Below, piece after piece: positions 6,701 to 9,274 of a DNA stretch of 9,274 nucleotides. Position 1 is the first letter of the stretch. Every line of letters begins with the position of its first letter. Both the position numbers and the translations under genes were made by a program. A model generated the notes under the pieces. It had not been told where the DNA came from and made no database searches. It was given only the letters and a program-made list of their open reading frames with translations. The stretch is from a bacterium UBP18_UBA7526 (GTDB lineage Bacteria > UBP18 > UBA7526): contig DLMW01000024.1 in the NCBI GenBank assembly GCA_002478245.1, forward strand, positions 1-9,274. The letters are read 5' to 3'.

Positions 6701-7080
6701 TCCTTGCTTAGGAAACGGGTCAGATGATGGGGAGAAGAGGTATCCACCTTATTGGTATAGCAGGTGATACCCAAGAGGAGGGTGAGGATAACTAAGGAAG
6801 GAGTGGCCCATCTCATCCCTCGATAAAAGAAAAGGGCGGTCAGGGCCGCCAGAAGAGCAATAATAATCCAGGCCAGGGGAAGATATTGGGGGAGGATGAG
6901 GAAGGATTCAGGAAGGATGATCTCCCAATCCCGAAAACTGACCCCATGGAAGAAGGCCGTGGCTAAGGCTACCCCAAGGATGAAGATCCAGCAGAAGAGG
7001 ATTATCCTCTTCTCCCCTAATCCCAGCCCCTTGCCTGCTGGTTTCTCCTCTATTGGTTTTGCTCCATAGGCCTCAATCAT
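3760..7080 (-). CDS. comEC: ComEC DNA-uptake channel with inserted HhH module and degenerate MBL domain
   Basis: 1106 residues, longer than the usual 700-850, from an ATG with GGAGGT four bases upstream. Two or three membrane spans (25-45, 66-86, 94-108) precede an OB-like DUF4131 region (about 110-260). The competence domain follows with typical signatures: HVIAVSGLHVTV (329-340), TGARPSTMRAFIMA (379-392), FTLSFGAVLSL (433-443). An insertion of roughly 100 residues includes a membrane span (489-507) and a ComEA-type HhH (508-560: NIITYREKQGGFKSIEEL, VPGLDRRTF). The channel resumes at FFLAQWFF through spans to about 712. A charged loop and a last span (759-777) lead to the MBL fold (784-1090), which lacks the metal site: TNPSLEHMGG replaces the HxHxDH motif, PAHGS replaces PHHGS, and the late HP motif is gone. 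It imports single-stranded DNA across the cytoplasmic membrane. Confidence 0.95.
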   Translation of the reverse strand: MIEAYGAKPIEEKPAGKGLGLGEKRIILFCWIFILGVALATAFFHGVSFRDWEIILPESFLILPQYLPLAWIIIALLAALTALFFYRGMRWATPSLVILTLLLGITCYTNKVDTSSPHHLTRFLSKEWEDKRVVIGKIWKEPEVRYHTDPETGEMVEKGTNLIIRPTKIQREPPDGPFVEKIKGDILVRISPTIGEVYRKLSSSQALGYTVKLHAPLFEEQPANNPGAFDYKKYLTDSGIYATSTLIFPSRLAPPIEILKKTGGRFWVEAALVIKNKMLAVIKKTMPYPESAFLGGVTLGLRHGLIKLRYFPWSPLSVEGAFRHAGTIHVIAVSGLHVTVIAGLLFGLCLLLVKSREKAAVLTIFFLILFALMIFTALTGARPSTMRAFIMASLTLLLWATGTGLRYSLLLSIPIAATVILLLNPLVLTESSFTLSFGAVLSLGLITGPTMKYLKKLEGLPSVALLVIALIFPIISYFHKEAFKELYTTGQFIIFAFLLLVVSYIIQSRYRLAGLRKVANIITYREKQGGFKSIEELAQVPGLDRRTFSRLKREMERLGKDINTITPFALGNIIRAGPLFRFGLGAENPFFLAQWFFAFLCAQVAINLGMMLPLSLYYFKHLPYAAPYANFLAIPLITTIIPLGIMAGILGMVIPWLGQYLALLINAANWLLVKLFLWLSYIATNIFRYPFEKTPTVYQLASYFALVLVYIYFDELHKKLTCPGLKSIERGIKEKEERPLFSAEIEKLKEKRKGLVRGRIYTWIMLGLIIILFFIGHLSAQRKPLLKVLYLCAGYGDAILIETPQGKNILIDGGYRSPTWDVGEATIAPVLVKEGIKRLDTVLLTNPSLEHMGGLISIIKNFEVNQFIDSLGPERVSPDMSYAEFLTLLNEKYFWENRDKEYVQETYATYLELLRALKERMVIHKRGSYGTIIARESFRGQDLEFYILNPREPKIDYAYSNLSANSIVTRLAYGNNTFLFTSDLAGEGEARLVASGDVLRSDILQIPAHGSIHSSTSVFLRAVNPRVAVLSYGDARYSGRDKREAKQLKREMQKTLAKYRGEVQRVYNNDRYEDMAVIITSDGKRYWLETMRGRSRHEKPLVMRGG
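3811..4731 (-). other. Degenerate MBL domain of ComEC
   Basis: Codons 784-1090. The fold markers remain (ILIDGG at 809-814, FLFTSD at 978-983), but metal ligands are lost: at 845-851 the His, His and Asp of HxHxDH are Asn846, Ser848 and Glu850, leaving His851; at 1007-1010 PHHG has become PAHG; the YxHPHP-like motif is replaced by YSGRDKR. The leading DVGQGD is CAGYGD. The region is in frame with no stop, so it is a maintained but probably metal-free domain. The intact version is encoded separately at 1733-2749. Confidence 0.85.
5401..5559 (-). other. HhH (ComEA-type) domain inserted in comEC
   Basis: Codons 508-560 of comEC. The pattern follows the ComEA HhH pair: a first hairpin LAGLRKVANII in place of LPGIGPKKAEAII, the canonical loop YREKQGGF, the helix KSIEELAQV and a second hairpin PGLDRRTFSRLK. 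The first hairpin has lost the GIG turn, so DNA binding is less certain than for the free HhH proteins. It follows the span at 489-507, within the membrane domain and not at an end. The loop type (YRE...GGF) differs from the RPY type of the other four HhH units, so it is not a recent copy of them. Confidence 0.8.
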
Positions 7081-7132
7081 CTCTACCTCCAGAAGTTTGC
7101 AGTCTACTAACTGATCACTGGTTACTCTAAGT

Positions 7133-7300
7133 CTATCGCTCTACCTGAACTTCGAGATAGTAGTCCCGATTGCTTTCCAGGTTGCTCTTTATATCGTAGG
7201 CAAAGTCCTTCCTGAATTTGGCCACGATTAATACTACCAAACCGACCAGAAGGGTGGCCAATAAGAGGCGCAGGATGTCCCGGCGCTCCATGGTACGCAT
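7133..7300 (-). CDS. Small single-span membrane protein, 55 residues
   Basis: I do not recognise a family. The ATG at 7300-7298 has AGGAG six bases upstream, overlapping the stop codon of the preceding nuclease gene, so translation is probably coupled. Residues 1-11 are basic (MRTMERRDILR), 12-27 are a membrane span (LLLATLLVGLVVLIVA), and 28-55 are a charged tail with FRKDFAYDIKSNLES and a final YYLEVQVER. Arg/Lys flank both sides of the span, so topology is unclear. It lies between the tandem nuclease and comEC, 52 bases before comEC, which suggests an accessory or assembly factor of the uptake machine; that is inference. A longer reading frame overlapping it in another phase has no comparable ribosome site or membrane signature. 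Confidence 0.72.
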   Translation of the reverse strand: MRTMERRDILRLLLATLLVGLVVLIVAKFRKDFAYDIKSNLESNRDYYLEVQVER

Positions 7301-7309
7301 CTCTTTCTC

Positions 7310-8932
7310 CTAAACTTCTAAACTTCCATATTTCTCTATCGCTTCTTTCTTTAAGGGGCACTCTAAGTCACAGCTGGCACAGTACTTGTTTATCTTCCTC
7401 GGGAAATCATTCAGTTCCGTGGCCCGGCGGATATCCTCTGCCACCTGGTCCACAGCCATGATGAGCCGCTCCACATCCTCCTGGGTTCTCTCAGTCTCCC
7501 ATCTCTTGCCAAACCTTAGGTAATCAAAGTATAACTTATCAAAGGTAAAGCCTAAGACAATGGGAGCCGCCCAGTGATAGATGGTAAACTGGAGGTCCTT
7601 ATCCAGATCCTCCTGGGTAGGCTCGCGGGGCTCGGTCTTGTAATCGATCAATACATGGCTACCATCAGGAAGCTCATCCACCCGGTCCATATAACCGATC
7701 ATGATGGCCTTCTGTCCCATGGGCAACTCAAAGTATTTCTCTAAATACATGGCCCGCTGGAAGCCTTTCTTAATGAATTTCTGGTAGTAATCCTTCATGA
7801 TCTTCAGCCCATCCTGATAGTATCTCTTCTCCTCTTTCCTATTCCGATAACCAACTGGGATCCAATGCTTATTATAGAGCCTCAGGAGGTAGCGCAAGGG
7901 AGGGGTAGTAAAGAGGCCATCATAGTCGTAGAACTCCTCGAAGGTAGTATGAATGCTGGAGCCAAAGGAGAAGAAGGGCCTGGGCTTCATGGGAAGCTTA
8001 TCGATATAGACCGCCTTATACTGGGTAGGGCATCTCTGGAACATACTCATCTTGGAATAACTGAGACGCAACCTCTCCTTAGCCTCCGGGATCTCCTTAA
8101 ACTCCGGACAGAGCTCTTTGTAATCACACCAGCCACAGAGGGGGCCGGGATTGGGAAAGAAGTCCTTTCTCTGGATGCCCTGAGCGATATTATGGATGGC
8201 CCGTTTAAGGGCCTTTATTCTTTGGGCTTCTCCCGCGCTCCGGGAGACGCTCACCTTGCGCGGTCGATGTCGACCGTTCTCTTGGGCGGCAAGATAGTAG
8301 ATGGAGAGCCTCTTCGGTTCCCTCCTCCAGTTCTCCTGGCAGGCGATATAGTAGATATCGAGCTGCAGGGTCTCCTGGACCTCGGTAGGATGGAGGGGGC
8401 TTTCCAATTCACTTTCATCCTTGACCGTACGGGAAGTCTTATAATCGATGATCTCCCAACCCCCATCCGGAAGCCTATCTATCCGGTCTATCTTTCCCAC
8501 CAGTTCATAGTCCCCGATCTTCACCCGGAAGGATTCCTCAAGGTAGAGGACCTGATTGGGGTCTGCCTTGGCCTGCTCATAATAGGCCTCTAAGATGTGC
8601 CTGCCTTGTTCTCTGTATCTCTCTTCCTCCTCGTTATCCTTATAGGCGGTAGCGATCCAGTTCCTCTGATAAGCGGCCATTAAATCCTCTAACTCAGCTT
8701 TCCTGGGATCAAAGGCACTATGATAGTCTCTTAAGGTATTATGGATGGTGGAACCGAAGTCTAAGTGGGGGCTGGGCTTGGTAGGCCTTCTCTCAATATA
8801 CTGGTACCTATACTTTAGGGGGCACTGATTGTAGGTGCCGATCTTAGAATAACTCAGCCTCGTCGGTTTCCGCAGTAAAAGATCACTGATAAACCTCGCG
8901 ATAAGGGGTACTATCTTCTTAAAGCGAATCAT
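7310..8932 (-). CDS. Tandem RecB-family (COG2887/Cas4-like) nuclease with two PD-(D/E)XK domains
   Basis: 540 residues; the ATG overlaps the upstream stop codon as ATGA, with AGGAG upstream. Both halves are complete RecB-type nuclease domains, about 25-279 and 287-530. Domain 1 has LSYSKIGTYNQCP (Cys37), FGSTIH (His64), GKIDRID (Asp149), IIDYKT (Asp163, Lys165), LQLDIYY (Gln190, Tyr194) and CGWCDYKELC (Cys266, 269, 275). Domain 2 has LSYSKMSMFQRCP (Cys301), FGSSIH (His328), GYMDRVD (Asp416), LIDYKT (Asp430, Lys432), LQFTIYH (Gln448, Tyr452) and CASCDLEC (Cys518, 521, 525). The four cysteines per half fit the iron-sulfur cluster of AddB/Cas4-type nucleases. Typical COG2887 proteins have about one such domain, so this is an internal duplication. 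No helicase motifs are present. It probably cuts or resects DNA ends in the cytoplasm; a link to transformation rests on the operon. Confidence 0.9.
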   Translation of the reverse strand: MIRFKKIVPLIARFISDLLLRKPTRLSYSKIGTYNQCPLKYRYQYIERRPTKPSPHLDFGSTIHNTLRDYHSAFDPRKAELEDLMAAYQRNWIATAYKDNEEEERYREQGRHILEAYYEQAKADPNQVLYLEESFRVKIGDYELVGKIDRIDRLPDGGWEIIDYKTSRTVKDESELESPLHPTEVQETLQLDIYYIACQENWRREPKRLSIYYLAAQENGRHRPRKVSVSRSAGEAQRIKALKRAIHNIAQGIQRKDFFPNPGPLCGWCDYKELCPEFKEIPEAKERLRLSYSKMSMFQRCPTQYKAVYIDKLPMKPRPFFSFGSSIHTTFEEFYDYDGLFTTPPLRYLLRLYNKHWIPVGYRNRKEEKRYYQDGLKIMKDYYQKFIKKGFQRAMYLEKYFELPMGQKAIMIGYMDRVDELPDGSHVLIDYKTEPREPTQEDLDKDLQFTIYHWAAPIVLGFTFDKLYFDYLRFGKRWETERTQEDVERLIMAVDQVAEDIRRATELNDFPRKINKYCASCDLECPLKKEAIEKYGSLEV

Positions 8933-9274
8933 CGCTCTTTCTCCTTTCTCTCTTCTAGGGCCTGCCCTTTCTCGAGGGAAGTAGCCACCAGACTCCCTAA
9001 GAGTTCCAAGAGGAGCTGGTCCTTCTCCCTAAAGGGCTCTCCAGATAGTCGGTTCCGGATCTCGATCACCCCCATGGTCTTCCCTTTGCTTATTAAGGGG
9101 GAGACGATGCCACTTCCTGGCTTGGGGGTATCTAGGAGGGAGGAGGTTCCAAACTCCGAGGCCATCCAGATCTCCCCTCTGCCTTCTTCAACCTTGATCT
9201 CTGCTAAGGCCTCCTCACTCATGGGGCCACTTATATCGTAGCCCATCCTGGCCTTCAATCCCCTGGTCTTCTCA
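8929..9274 (-). CDS. GAF-domain protein, C-terminal part only
   Basis: The start lies beyond the right edge; 114 residues are visible. They cover the second half of a GAF domain: GYDISGPMSEEAL, SGIVSPLISKGKTMGVIEIRN, FREKDQLLLELLGSLVATSLE. A short charged helix (KGQALEERKEKER) ends the protein. GAF domains sense small ligands or mediate regulation and occur in kinases, response regulators, phosphodiesterases and cyclases; the attached domain, if any, is upstream of the window, so the output cannot be told. The TGA overlaps the nuclease ATG (ATGA), which shows translational coupling and suggests it belongs to the same operon. Confidence 0.82.
   Translation of the reverse strand, partial: EKTRGLKARMGYDISGPMSEEALAEIKVEEGRGEIWMASEFGTSSLLDTPKPGSGIVSPLISKGKTMGVIEIRNRLSGEPFREKDQLLLELLGSLVATSLEKGQALEERKEKER

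Noticed and set aside
7081..7132. Possible operator in the 52-base gap before comEC (TAACTGATCACTGGTTA, imperfect dyad)
   Set aside because: Only the outer four bases and the TGATCA core are symmetric; there is no promoter-like -35/-10 pair that I can support.
7122..7361. 79-codon minus-strand reading frame across the nuclease-comEC gap
   Set aside because: It overlaps both the end of the nuclease gene and the 55-residue membrane protein in another phase; the latter has the better ribosome site and a plausible membrane span.
7865..8593. 242-codon plus-strand reading frame
   Set aside because: It lies opposite the tandem nuclease gene, whose motifs are conserved on the other strand; the plus-strand protein shows no recognisable domain. 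It is a shadow of codon bias.
7310..8932. CRISPR Cas4 assignment for the RecB-like nuclease
   Set aside because: The motifs are shared by Cas4, AddB and COG2887 proteins, but there are no repeats, spacers or other cas genes in the window, and the doubled domain does not fit Cas4.

Overview
The window looks like part of one bacterial operon for DNA uptake and processing. All ten genes read leftward (minus strand), with gaps from a 4-base overlap to about 60 bases, strong GGAGG-type ribosome sites and no convincing internal promoter or terminator. The organism cannot be named. Frequent AGA/AGG arginine and ATA isoleucine codons, purine-rich coding strands and Lys/Glu-rich proteins would fit a thermophilic or candidate-phylum bacterium, and the HhH lipoprotein is compatible with, but does not prove, an outer membrane.

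Layout in transcription order (right to left): the end of a GAF-domain protein (8929-9274); a 540-residue protein with two RecB/Cas4-type PD-(D/E)XK nuclease domains in tandem, each with its own cysteine set (7310-8932); a 55-residue single-span membrane protein (7133-7300); a 1106-residue ComEC (3760-7080); a small membrane-anchored PD-(D/E)XK-like nuclease (3331-3756); an anchored helix-hairpin-helix (HhH) protein ending in a Ca-binding-type loop (2785-3330); a membrane-anchored ComEC-type metallo-beta-lactamase (MBL) protein (1733-2749); an HhH lipoprotein (1334-1717); a ComEA paralogue that has lost its SLBB domain but has two HhH units (553-1272); and a ComEA with an intact SLBB domain, cut by the left edge (1-506).

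How the parts may work together: ComEA-type HhH proteins bind double-stranded DNA outside the membrane, ComEC is the channel, and a nuclease removes one strand during entry. Here each role appears expanded or redistributed. ComEC carries an HhH module inserted in its membrane domain, and its own C-terminal MBL domain has lost most metal ligands. A separate anchored protein has the intact MBL motif, and a second, unrelated anchored nuclease is encoded between them. Four HhH proteins or domains besides the classical ComEA are visible. The tandem RecB-like nuclease upstream could act on DNA after entry or in recombination.

The left 1.3 kb is evolutionarily active. The two ComEA paralogues are a tandem duplication with stretches of 100% and about 92% nucleotide identity, two in-frame deletions that removed the SLBB domain, an almost perfect internal duplication of the HhH unit, and a 23-base segment that is exactly inverted between the two copies.
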